Shown here: in pieces, positions 60,301-64,000 of the stretch
Numbering within the stretch: the stretch's first letter is position 1
How the letters are laid out: each line of letters opens with the position of its first letter
NCBI RefSeq assembly: GCF_023343835.1
Contig: NC_064437.1
Location: 5,842,001-5,906,000, forward strand
DNA: 64,000 bases
Direction: 5' to 3'
DNA from: Lagopus muta
Taxonomy: Eukaryota > Chordata > Aves > Galliformes > Phasianidae
Program-made: the position numbers and the translations under genes
The notes under the pieces: model-generated
Database searches by the model: none
Seen by the model: only the letters and a program-made list of their open reading frames with translations
Told to the model about the DNA's origin: nothing

Positions 60301-62263
60301 TAATTTAGGTGCAGTACTGCAGTAGCTCTCTTTAAATGCTCATTGCACATGAAGGGGACTCTTCTGCAGACTATTCTACACTATTACGCAAGAAGATGAA
60401 ATACAACCATATGAGGACACGCCTAGGAACAGATCTACTCTTTTGTACCTCTCACTAGTGAAAAGTTCAGCTGCATCAGACATAAACAGCTTGCAGCTTT
60501 CCACAGCTCCCCTGCCAAAGGCCAGCTGCCTCTTGCACCTGCGTGCACAAATTTTTGGACTGAAACAGGCTAAGGAGTCTGTAAAGGTGACAAGAAAGTA
60601 AAAGTAGATGAGTCAACGGTAAGCTATCAGCCAAGTCGTTTCCAGGTGCACACCTATGCAGACCGGTGGAAACAATCTCAACATACCCCACCCATGCATT
60701 ATGCACATCAGGAAGGGCCAGTTTCAGGCTAGGATCATGCAGCTGCATCTATACACACAGACTGTATTGCTTCAGGCCGAAACTGGCTCAGAGCAAACAG
60801 TGCTCAGCTGCATGTACTTCATCACACAGGTAAGCTTTATCTCAAAATACAAGCACACATACACAGAAACACAGGCAAAAATCTCCAAACATCCATTTCC
60901 TACACAAAGCTCCCGAACTCCTAACATTCCTAATTATTATTCCTAATTATTGCTTATTCAACGCAATCTTGGAAACTACCATTCAAAACTGAAGCACTCT
61001 GCAGACCGATACAGAAAGCATTCTGTAGGAACAGTTAACTGCCAGACTCAGTGGCACAAAGCAGGGAATGCGGTTTGATCTTCTGATCCCAAGTAGAACT
61101 TTTAGGGCAGAGAAAAGGAATGTTTTCATATGAGAACTAGAAGTCATTATAATAACAGAGTACATGCTAAGATATATTGAAGTGTAACGTGCACGTAGGG
61201 ATAGCTAACCATCGGAAGTAATGAGATTTCAGGACTGGCATTCATTAAACTGGTGAAGACCACAGAAAGTGGCTGCAGTAACCAGAATTATCATTCACCA
61301 GCCGTCAGTAAGTGCTTCCATTTCTGCAGCTGAGCGTAAAAAGACTTTGCACCTTGGACCTTCACTCAGTGATTCATCTCAAACAGCTGACATATGGACA
61401 GCCATTAAAAAGCTATAAAGGCACCTTTATTTCTCCACCATATCCCAGATGCAGGTAAAGTTTTGTATTAATGCTGCTTTAGGTTTTACAACTGGTTTAT
61501 GCTGAGTTATCAACTCATGGTGCTGGGAAGCTAAGCTTTGCCCGAGCAGATCTGGAAACTCAGATTTCGGGAGCAGAAGTTTTACACTTAGTCATACTGT
61601 GAAAGTATTTGTAACAATGCCATTTTTACGTAAGAAGCTGCCCAAGCCAGCAGTCAGCACAGAAAAAGAGGCAAGAAATGCATTCTGTCACTGCTGTTAC
61701 AAACACTTCACGTTCAAATATGGAAAGTCCTGGACGGAAACATAAAGTCAACGTCGAACTGACTGGAAGCGCCCTGCTGCTGAGGCAGCGAACTGGGCAC
61801 ACGGCGGTACCGCAGCTGTGCCAGAGCACCCCGGCGCACGGCTTTGAAGGAGCCTCCATAGGCCGCCACGGAACGCCCCTCAACGGCCGCTCCCGCCCAG
61901 GGCCGCCCCCACTCCCGCGCCGGCCGCCAACAATAACACTGCCGCTCGCCCCCACCGATAAATCTCCCCGCAGCGCCACCCCATTGGCCGCGCCCGTCGC
62001 TTCTTCCTTCCCCATTGGCCGTGCCCGCCGCCTCCTCCTTCCCCATTGGCCGCCCGAGCGCTCACACCGCCCCGCGTCCCCTCCCCGCCCCCACCCTGCG
62101 CCTCAGCCGGGCTCCCGGCTCCCCGCCCGCCCGGCCCGCCGCTGCCCCTCACCGTGTAGTAGGAGAGGAGCCCGGCGTTGTAGTCCAGCACGAACCAGCG
62201 GTACTGCCAGCCCTTCATTACATTGGTCCATTTGCTCAGCGGGCCCTCCATGATAGACGCCAT
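6287..62263 (-). CDS. OSBPL9: OSBPL9 (ORP9L), complete, 24 coding exons, 736 aa
   Basis: ORP9 is a lipid transfer protein at contacts between the ER and the trans-Golgi. It exchanges phosphatidylserine or sterol for PI4P, binds ER VAP proteins through FFAT and Golgi PI4P through its PH domain, and can pair with ORP11 (family knowledge). Exons in transcript order: 62263-62153, 53185-53135, 49255-49177, 38078-38002, 30380-30285, 28460-28413, 24374-24345, 21939-21889, 17874-17836, 14980-14887, 14385-14287, 13476-13317, 11555-11443, 11268-11150, 10487-10402, 10163-9989, 8855-8771, 8500-8390, 8041-7978, 7874-7734, 7413-7335, 7100-7009, 6604-6469, 6361-6287. They total 2211 nt with every phase matching. 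Domains: PH about 1-100, helical region about 115-195, FFAT 293-299, ORD about 375-720 with EQVSHHPP at 497-504. Introns 4, 6 and 19 seem to start with GC. Start ATG chosen because [12 protein letters not shown] matches the family start. Confidence 0.97.
6469..6604 (-). CDS. OSBPL9: OSBPL9 exon 23 (ORD C-terminal helix)
   Basis: Reads (C)[19 protein letters not shown] to ETPWETR, with the Arg/Glu-rich helix [13 protein letters not shown]. In ORPs this KHxLEERQR region ends the ORD. Acceptor TTTCAG, donor GTAAGC. Confidence 0.95.
6605..7008 (-). other. OSBPL9: OSBPL9 intron 22
   Basis: GTAAGA to TTTCAG, 404 bp. No element seen. Confidence 0.8.
7009..7100 (-). CDS. OSBPL9: OSBPL9 exon 22 (ORD)
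   Basis: Reads [20 protein letters not shown] to EDFESR plus TG; acceptor ACTAG, donor GTAAGA. The split codon after SR becomes Cys (TG|C); mammalian ORP9 has Ser there as I recall it. Confidence 0.93.
7335..7413 (-). CDS. OSBPL9: OSBPL9 exon 21 (ORD)
   Basis: Reads (F)[19 protein letters not shown] to YAKYSTG; acceptor CCTAG, donor GTAAAG. EGEWNG is conserved in ORPs. Confidence 0.95.
7414..7733 (-). other. OSBPL9: OSBPL9 intron 20
   Basis: GTAAGC to CCTAG, 320 bp. No element seen. Confidence 0.8.
7734..7874 (-). CDS. OSBPL9: OSBPL9 exon 20 (ORD)
   Basis: Reads (R)[19 protein letters not shown] to KKHRITAEI plus TT; acceptor TTGCAG, donor GTAAGC. It contains the conserved FYGGKKHRI strand. 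Confidence 0.95.
7978..8041 (-). CDS. OSBPL9: OSBPL9 exon 19 (64 nt), GC donor
   Basis: Reads (G)[20 protein letters not shown] plus AG; acceptor AACAG. The intron starts GCAAGTAA (7977 downwards) after GGAAG, which fits the known strong GC-donor consensus AG|GCAAGT. Joining at GC gives YGR-SILTV as in the family. Confidence 0.93.
8042..8389 (-). other. OSBPL9: OSBPL9 intron 18
   Basis: GTAAGT to AACAG, 348 bp. No element seen. Confidence 0.8.
8390..8500 (-). CDS. OSBPL9: OSBPL9 exon 18 (ORD)
   Basis: Reads (I)[19 protein letters not shown] to SIGVHNIGQ plus G; acceptor CTTCAG, donor GTAAGT. Confidence 0.95.
8771..8855 (-). CDS. OSBPL9: OSBPL9 exon 17: OSBP signature
   Basis: Reads [20 protein letters not shown] then EQVSHHPP (residues 497-504) plus A. 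EQVSHHPP is the defining OSBP/ORP motif; its two His residues bind the PI4P head group. Acceptor ACACAG, donor GTAAGC. Confidence 0.96.
8856..9988 (-). other. OSBPL9: OSBPL9 intron 16
   Basis: GTTAGT to ACACAG, 1133 bp, AT-rich. No repeat or second gene seen. Confidence 0.8.
9989..10163 (-). CDS. OSBPL9: OSBPL9 exon 16 ([12 protein letters not shown])
   Basis: Reads (S)[19 protein letters not shown] to PGTEGEDDT and includes [11 protein letters not shown], the ORP segment with a PI4P-contacting Lys. The acceptor is ATGAAG|CATTAG|TGACC. The first AG gives the family sequence VSISDQ; the second, 6 nt on, would drop two residues in frame. The donor is GTTAGT. Confidence 0.92.
10402..10487 (-). 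CDS. OSBPL9: OSBPL9 exon 15 (ORD)
   Basis: Reads [20 protein letters not shown] to HPDLFV plus AG; acceptor ACTCAG, donor GTATTC, a weak site. [12 protein letters not shown] is a hallmark of the ORP ORD start. Confidence 0.94.
10488..11149 (-). other. OSBPL9: OSBPL9 intron 14
   Basis: GTAAAC to ACTCAG, 662 bp. No element seen. Confidence 0.8.
11150..11268 (-). CDS. OSBPL9: OSBPL9 exon 14: linker to ORD start
   Basis: Reads (D)[19 protein letters not shown] to [11 protein letters not shown]; acceptor TTTTAG, donor GTAAAC. The acidic stretch leads into the lid helix of the ORD ([14 protein letters not shown]). Confidence 0.95.
11443..11555 (-). CDS. OSBPL9: OSBPL9 exon 13
   Basis: Reads (D)[19 protein letters not shown] to SNGTNDA plus G; acceptor TTTAG, donor GTAAGT. 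Ser/Thr-rich linker before the lipid-binding domain. Confidence 0.94.
11556..13316 (-). other. OSBPL9: OSBPL9 intron 12, two thirds CR1
   Basis: GTAAGT to TTTAG, 1761 bp. The antisense CR1 (11701-12879) makes up most of it. An A/C-rich low-complexity run lies near 13237-13274. Confidence 0.85.
11701..12879 (+). mobile_element. CR1 LINE, 5'-truncated, reverse transcriptase end and 3' tail
   Basis: Plus strand, antisense to OSBPL9, in intron 12. It encodes part of the reverse transcriptase ([19 protein letters not shown], then FADDTKLSG in another frame) and the C-terminal region ([31 protein letters not shown]), ending in the CR1 3' tail CCCTTCCAACC...ATTCTGTGA. A frameshift near 11985-12000 and a TGA near 12165 split the frame, so it is dead. 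Confidence 0.95.
13317..13476 (-). CDS. OSBPL9: OSBPL9 exon 12: FFAT motif
   Basis: Reads (G)[19 protein letters not shown] to SSPKRCM plus GA. It carries EFYDADE (residues 293-299) with the acidic/serine flank SSSED. That matches the FFAT core EFFDAxE except Tyr for Phe at position 3, and should bind the MSP domain of VAP-A/B on the ER. Donor GTAAGT. Confidence 0.95.
13477..14286 (-). other. OSBPL9: OSBPL9 intron 11
   Basis: GTACAG to CACAG, 810 bp, AT-rich, with one possible CR1 scrap. Confidence 0.75.
13811..13858 (-). mobile_element. Possible CR1 fragment
   Basis: TTGGAATGGACCTCCAGAAG followed by TCACCTGGTCCAAATCCC resembles the inverse CR1 3' region. Short and diverged. Confidence 0.45.
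14287..14385 (-). CDS. OSBPL9: OSBPL9 exon 11
   Basis: Reads (E)[19 protein letters not shown] to QTPTPNST plus G; acceptor TCTAG, donor GTACAG. Unstructured linker. Confidence 0.93.
14386..14886 (-). other. OSBPL9: OSBPL9 intron 10
   Basis: GTACGG to TCTAG, 501 bp. The exon 10 reading frame stays open for about 90 codons past the donor (down to about 14618), so retention would add a long novel tail. I take this as chance. Confidence 0.75.
14887..14980 (-). CDS. OSBPL9: OSBPL9 exon 10
   Basis: Reads [20 protein letters not shown] to HTVIPP plus G; acceptor CTCAG, donor GTACGG. Start of the Pro/Ser-rich linker. The open frame past the donor is intron read-through. Confidence 0.94.
14981..17835 (-). 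other. OSBPL9: OSBPL9 intron 9
   Basis: GTAAGT to CTCAG, 2855 bp. One CR1 tail and a T/C and A/C low-complexity patch at about 15007-15050 next to the acceptor. No other gene seen. Confidence 0.8.
16110..16186 (+). mobile_element. CR1 3' end fragment
   Basis: GGTTGGACTTGATGATCTTTCAGGTC...GACCTGAGCAATTCTGTCATTCTATT is a CR1 tail, about 75 bp. In intron 9. Confidence 0.8.
17836..17874 (-). CDS. OSBPL9: OSBPL9 exon 9 (39 nt)
   Basis: Thirteen codons, [13 protein letters not shown], between TTAAG and GTAAGT, phase 0 at both ends. Confidence 0.92.
17875..21888 (-). other. OSBPL9: OSBPL9 intron 8
   Basis: GTAAGT to TTAAG, 4014 bp, AT-rich. A 23-bp two-copy repeat at 20652. No other gene seen. 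Confidence 0.8.
20652..20697. repeat. Two-copy 23-bp tandem repeat
   Basis: CTACAGTTGACTCCCCACAA is followed 23 bp later by CTACAGTTGAATCCCCACAG. Intronic, no known role. Confidence 0.6.
21889..21939 (-). CDS. OSBPL9: OSBPL9 exon 8 (51 nt)
   Basis: Seventeen codons, [17 protein letters not shown], between CCTAG and GTAAGT. Amphipathic helix of the coiled-coil region. Confidence 0.94.
21940..24344 (-). other. OSBPL9: OSBPL9 intron 7
   Basis: GTAAGT to CCTAG, 2405 bp, with one diverged CR1 copy. Confidence 0.8.
22891..23174 (+). mobile_element. Old CR1 3' fragment
   Basis: Diverged CR1 end: GGGATTGTATAACCTGAAGA, AGGGAGACCTTATCA..., and the tail CTCTTCCAAACTCAGCTATTCTATGATT. Many substitutions relative to the copies at 11.7 and 63.3 kb. 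In intron 7. Confidence 0.75.
24345..24374 (-). CDS. OSBPL9: OSBPL9 exon 7 (30-nt microexon)
   Basis: Ten codons, [10 protein letters not shown], between TTTTACAG and GTAAGT, phase 0 at both ends, so inclusion or skipping is frame-neutral. It continues the heptad-like helix. Confidence 0.9.
24454..24623. repeat. Two-copy tandem duplication with A-runs
   Basis: Copy 1 at 24454-24540 and copy 2 at 24541-24623 both read TTGTATTTTAA..ACACATGGAGG.CATGA, a poly(A) run, GCAATCAAC, then ATTTCTACAT.AA.ACAAAA. About 85 bp each, diverged, with the A-run longer in copy 1. It lies about 80 bp upstream of exon 7 in OSBPL9 orientation. Confidence 0.85.
26333..26393 (+). mobile_element. CR1 3' end fragment
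   Basis: GTTGGAACTTGATAATCTTC...CCCTTCCAACCTAAGCTATTCTATGATGAT, about 60 bp of CR1 tail. In intron 6. Confidence 0.8.
28413..28460 (-). CDS. OSBPL9: OSBPL9 exon 6 (48 nt), GC donor
   Basis: Sixteen codons, [16 protein letters not shown]. The intron starts GCAAGTAC (28412 downwards). Using the GT four bases on would run straight into a stop in exon 7, whereas the GC junction gives the family sequence EQRK-KIESLK. Confidence 0.92.
28461..30284 (-). other. OSBPL9: OSBPL9 intron 5
   Basis: GTAAGT to TTTTAG, 1824 bp, AT-rich. No element recognised. Confidence 0.75.
30285..30380 (-). CDS. OSBPL9: OSBPL9 exon 5
   Basis: Thirty-two codons, [20 protein letters not shown] to LQILIDQLK, between TCTAG and GTAAGT, phase 0 at both ends. 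Start of the predicted helical, dimer-forming region, and common entry point for ORP9L and ORP9S. Confidence 0.95.
32390..32440 (+). mobile_element. Possible CR1 fragment
   Basis: CCTGTAGAAGGGGCTCAGAC...CTCTCTTCCAACTGACGTTA resembles the region just before the CR1 tail. Short and diverged. In intron 4. Confidence 0.45.
33773..34040 (-). mobile_element. CR1 3' fragment
   Basis: Starts with doubled TCACAGAA and GGGTTGGAAGGGACCCC, then the inverse of the CR1 ORF2 end (GTCCAACCTGGCCTTAAACA, CTCCTTGTAAAGAACTTCC). Same strand as OSBPL9, in intron 4. Confidence 0.92.
36490..36950 (-). promoter_or_regulatory. OSBPL9: Internal CpG island, candidate ORP9S promoter
   Basis: About 460 bp of GC-rich, CpG-dense sequence in the middle of AT-rich intron 4. 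It has GC boxes (for example 36842-36860), a YY1-like AATGGCGG (36861-36868), a TGACG half-site (36796-36800), and on the minus strand an ATG plus splice donor (36664-36656). Its position just before exon 5 is what a promoter for the PH-less isoform needs. Confidence 0.7.
36656..36664 (-). CDS. OSBPL9: Candidate alternative first coding exon (ORP9S), MAG
   Basis: In a CpG island in intron 4, the minus strand reads GGGATGGCCGGT followed by GTGAGT. ATG GCC GGT ends in phase 0 and joins exon 5 to give [13 protein letters not shown], predicting a 633-residue protein without the PH domain. The context (purine at -3, G at +4) is good. A short PH-less ORP9S is known in mammals; that this exon makes it is my inference. 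The frame stays open upstream, with another ATG at 36931-36929. Confidence 0.6.
38002..38078 (-). CDS. OSBPL9: OSBPL9 exon 4: end of PH domain, GC donor
   Basis: Reads (A)[20 protein letters not shown] to TLQLQ, including the EKWIHAL C-terminal helix of the PH domain with its invariant Trp. The intron then starts GCAAGTTT (38001 downwards). The exon after it begins in phase 0 with GVDSG, so CAG|GCAAGT is the only in-frame junction. Confidence 0.93.
38079..49176 (-). other. OSBPL9: OSBPL9 intron 3, 11.1 kb
   Basis: GTGAGC to TTCAG. The largest intron and almost free of recognisable repeats; AT-rich, no exon-like segment with family similarity on either strand. Confidence 0.75.
49177..49255 (-). 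CDS. OSBPL9: OSBPL9 exon 3 (PH domain)
   Basis: Reads [20 protein letters not shown] to KTFHFQ plus G; acceptor ACAG, donor GTGAGC. Identical in wording to the mammalian PH segment. Confidence 0.95.
50686..51192 (-). mobile_element. Mariner (Galluhop-like) element, internally deleted
   Basis: Ends are inverted repeats. CTCCAAAAGTAATTTCTCC at 50689 matches the reverse complement of GGAGGCATTACTTTTGGAG at 51172-51190, with TA next to the right end. The minus strand at 51059-50790 encodes a mariner transposase N-terminal helix-turn-helix ([20 protein letters not shown], then [14 protein letters not shown]). Only the DNA-binding part remains; the DDD catalytic domain is missing. The family name comes from memory of chicken repeats. 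Confidence 0.8.
50790..51059 (-). pseudogene. Relic of mariner transposase DNA-binding domain
   Basis: An open stretch of about 89 codons inside the mariner element resembles the paired HTH of mariner/SETMAR-type transposases and stops before any catalytic motif. Not expected to be functional. Confidence 0.7.
52896..52948 (-). mobile_element. CR1 3' end fragment
   Basis: ATCACAGAATAACCCGAGTTGGAAGGGAGCCATAAGGCTCATCAAGTCCAA is the inverse CR1 tail, about 50 bp. In intron 2. Confidence 0.8.
53135..53185 (-). CDS. OSBPL9: OSBPL9 exon 2 (51 nt, PH domain)
   Basis: Seventeen codons, [17 protein letters not shown], between TTTCAG and GTGAGT. This is the basic loop and strand of the PH domain. Too short for an ORF scan. 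Confidence 0.94.
54540..54850 (+). mobile_element. Possible old LTR-like or unclassified repeat
   Basis: A GC-richer block in AT-rich intron 1 beginning near GGCCTGAACCAATGGCTGAG, with CCTCATCCTCATTTAGGGG (weak TATA-like) and TGCAGTCCTCTTGAGCTGTT. The wording recalls avian endogenous retrovirus LTRs, but I could not find clear ends or a target duplication. Old and non-coding. Confidence 0.25.
61980..62050. repeat. 31-bp minisatellite in the OSBPL9 CpG island
   Basis: Two full copies and one partial of CCATTGGCCG-GC-rich-TTCCTTC at a 31-bp period (61981, 62012, 62043). Its reading in a minus-strand frame gives the repeated peptide MGKEEA.G.ANG, which I regard as chance coding. Confidence 0.75.
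61982..62049 (-). promoter_or_regulatory. OSBPL9: Three CCAAT (NF-Y type) boxes in 31-bp tandem repeat
   Basis: CATTGG occurs at 61982, 62013 and 62044, exactly 31 bp apart, within a repeated unit (CATTGGCCG then GC/pyrimidine-rich bases). On the minus strand each reads GGCCAATGG, a full NF-Y consensus. They lie in intron 1, about 100-170 bp past the exon 1 donor. Confidence 0.65.
62153..62263 (-). CDS. OSBPL9: OSBPL9 exon 1: start codon and first PH strands
   Basis: Thirty-seven codons, [20 protein letters not shown] to GLLSYYT. The GPLSKW..GWQYRWF pattern is the usual first half of a PH domain. The ATG sits in AAGATGGCG, a YY1-like motif. The donor is GTGAGG. Confidence 0.95.
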
Positions 62264-62267
62264 CTTA
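62256..62267 (-). promoter_or_regulatory. OSBPL9: YY1-like motif over the OSBPL9 start codon
   Basis: The minus strand reads TAAGATGGCGTC, matching the YY1 core AAnATGGCG. In CpG promoters such sites lie just downstream of the transcription start, and here the motif supplies the ATG itself. Confidence 0.5.
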
Positions 62268-62600
62268 GGCACCGAACCGGCACCGCCGCGCGCACCGCCC
62301 GTGCGGTGAGGGGAGCAGGGAGAGACACGGCGGCGGCCAGGAGGGAAGGGGGCGGGGTACGCAGGGCGGGGGCGGGGCCAGCCGCCACACTGCCCCGGGG
62401 GCGGGGCGGGGAGAGGGGCGGGGCTTGCGCGCGCAGCGGGCCCGCGCGTCGCTTGATGGGGTGGGGAGAAGGCGGGAAAACCGCCAACGGCTGCGGCGTG
62501 GCGTCGTGAGGCGGGCGGGGCGCTGTGAGGAACGCGGGAAGGCGGAGCGCGAAGAGAGACAGGGAGCTTGGATTTGTGAGTGTGAGCAGTGGGGCTCCCC

Positions 62601-63253
62601 GTGATCCTCGGGAAGCAGAAGGCGAGCTGCGAGGGAGGGCTGTGTGGGAAGGGCGTGACGCTCTGGTGCTTGAGTGAGGGGAAAAGGGTCGTGGAGGCTG
62701 ATCTTCTGTCAGTTTTCCTTTTGCTGTTGTGTTTGTCCCCGTGCCTCGGTTTGCTTGACCGCTTGGGTTGCCCAGTCAGATCCAAGTGCCCGGGTCTCTG
62801 TGACCAGCATGTGAAAAAGCATCCAGGGTGCGAGGTGAAAATCGCACTCGTTGGCACCAGTCGCCTTGTAAGGGTAACTCATCAAAACAGCACACAGCTT
62901 TCCTGCCGGCTGCTCCAAGAATGTGGAATGCATTCCCCTGGAGCTGTGAACAATAGTAAATCTCCTGTTAAATGCGAGGCGTGTTCTTTGGCACTGCTCC
63001 ACTTGAGCATAAATGTGTAACTTCAGCTGTACTTCTGCACAACATCTCTGAAATAGAGATACTCATGCTCCTCCCTAGAGGTAGTCAACATAGCAGCAGA
63101 GTATCTGTTGTGTGAACCTTACAGTATTTAGGGAATACCTTTTTAATTCTTTATTTCCAAGCAAATACATGTTTTTTTTATATTATTTAAATATAAAGAG
63201 CTCTTTAAAGTAGAGCTGAAGTGTATCTAGTGCCTTACAATACTGCACTTGTT
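62601..63253. other. Upstream flank of OSBPL9, no recognised gene
   Basis: Leaves the CpG island and becomes AT-rich. One plus-strand open frame (62589-63020, 143 codons, with a Leu-rich stretch) starts at the island edge. I see no family similarity; it may be part of a divergent non-coding transcript or chance. Confidence 0.4.
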
Positions 63254-64000
63254 TCACAGAATCACAGAATGGCCAGGGTTGGAAGGGACCTCAAGGATCA
63301 TGAATCTCCAACCCCCCTGCCACATCCAGGGCCACCAACCTCCACATTAAATGCTAAACCAGGCTGCCCAAGGCCCCATCCAACCTGGCCTTGAACACCT
63401 CCAAGGATGGGGCATCCACAACCTCCCTGGGCAGCCTGTTCCAGTACCTCACCACTCTCTGGGTAAAGAATTTCCCCCTGATGTCCAACCTAAATCTCCC
63501 CTCCCTCAACTTAAAGCCATTTTGCCTCATCCTACATGTATCAACCCTTTCAAAGAGTTGATTCCCCTCCCCTCTGTAGGCTCCCTTTAGGTATTGAAAG
63601 GCTGTAATGAGGTCACCCGGCAGCCTTCTTTTCTCCAGGCTGAACAAGCCCAGCTCCCTCAGCCTGTCCTCATAGGGGAGGTGTTCCAGTCCTCTGATCA
63701 TCTTAGTGGCCCTCCTCTGGACCCTCTCCAACAGCTCCTGTCTTTTTTTATACTGGGGGCTCCACGGTTGGACTCAGTATTCCAGCTGGGGCCTCACAAG
63801 AGCAGAGTAGAGGGGGAGAATCACCTCCCTGTCCTTGCTGGCCACCCCTCTTTTGATGGACCCCAGGATACCATTTGCCCTCTGAGCCACAAGAGCACAC
63901 TGTTGGCTCATATTAACTTTTTCATCTATCAGGACCCCTGGGTCCTTCTCCACAGGGCTGCTTTCAAGGACCACTCCGTCCAGCCTGTATGGATGTCTGG
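63254..64000 (-). mobile_element. CR1 LINE 3' part, runs off the window
   Basis: Minus strand. The 3' tail is at 63254 (repeated TCACAGAAT on the plus strand, then GGTTGGAAGGGACCTC). The open stretches 63731-63354 and 63974-63774 encode the same ORF2 C-terminus as the copy at 11.7 kb (EYRLREL-type and [10 protein letters not shown]). The two pieces are in different frames. It lies upstream of OSBPL9. Confidence 0.95.

Larger units (their letters stand above)
53186..62152 (-). other. OSBPL9: OSBPL9 intron 1
   Basis: GTGAGG to TTTCAG, 8967 bp. Holds the CCAAT minisatellite near its 5' end and a GC-richer patch at 54.5-55.25 kb. No other gene recognised. Confidence 0.75.
61790..62600 (-). promoter_or_regulatory. 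OSBPL9: CpG island promoter of OSBPL9 (ORP9L)
   Basis: A sharply GC- and CpG-rich block in AT-rich surroundings, covering exon 1. Upstream of the ATG it has repeated GC boxes (62348-62357, 62365-62379, 62397-62423) and GGCGGGAAAA (62471-62480), an E2F-type site. No TATA box was seen. The YY1-like motif at the ATG suggests a short 5' UTR. The start site itself is not defined by sequence and divergent transcription is possible. Confidence 0.85.

Noticed and set aside
61626..62046. Repeated peptide MGKEEA.G.ANG in minus-strand frames
   Set aside because: Produced by the 31-bp CCAAT repeat read in two frames; not evidence of a protein.
61880..62857. 325-codon minus-strand frame across the OSBPL9 promoter and exon 1
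   Set aside because: It contains the real exon 1 in frame, but the upstream part is low-complexity promoter and the part after the donor is intron; the family start MASIMEG lies inside it.
1..64000. tRNA, rRNA, CRISPR arrays, bacterial operons or prophage
   Set aside because: Nothing of the kind was seen; the window is spliced vertebrate gene sequence.

Overview
The window is vertebrate nuclear DNA, almost certainly from a bird and probably a galliform such as chicken. The evidence is several CR1 LINE copies that end in the avian type of 3' tail, a mariner relic with a transposase like the chicken Galluhop/Mariner1 family, short introns in one gene, and strong protein identity to vertebrate NRDC and OSBPL9. 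These two genes are also neighbours on human chromosome 1p32. Species and chromosome cannot be fixed from the sequence alone.

Positions 1-5600 (+ strand) hold the last 12 coding exons of NRDC (nardilysin, an M16 metallopeptidase). They encode about 430 C-terminal residues and the stop codon; the catalytic N-terminal half lies upstream of the window.

Positions 5600-62300 (- strand) hold the whole of OSBPL9 (ORP9, an oxysterol-binding-protein-related lipid transfer protein). All 24 coding exons could be placed. They join in frame to 2211 nt, giving 736 residues, the human ORP9L length as I remember it. The order is PH domain (exons 1-4), coiled-coil region (exons 5-9), serine/proline-rich linker with a FFAT motif (exons 10-13), and the sterol/PI4P-binding ORD domain (exons 14-24). 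NRDC and OSBPL9 are tail to tail and their poly(A) signals are less than 90 bp apart.

There are two CpG islands. One at about 61.8-62.6 kb covers OSBPL9 exon 1. It has GC boxes, an E2F-like site, a YY1-like motif over the ATG, and three CCAAT boxes with a 31-bp period just inside intron 1. The other, at about 36.5-36.95 kb inside intron 4, contains an ATG followed by a 5' splice site in the right phase for exon 5. It is a good candidate promoter for the PH-less short form, ORP9S.

The most unusual observation is that three of the 23 OSBPL9 introns (4, 6 and 19) appear to begin with GC rather than GT, all with the sequence GCAAGT. In each, the GT four bases further on would break the reading frame. 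The remaining sequence is AT-rich intron with CR1 copies (largest at 11.70-12.88 kb and 63.25-64.0 kb), one mariner relic at 50.69-51.19 kb and small local duplications. I found no tRNA, rRNA, CRISPR or prokaryotic feature, and no convincing undescribed gene system.
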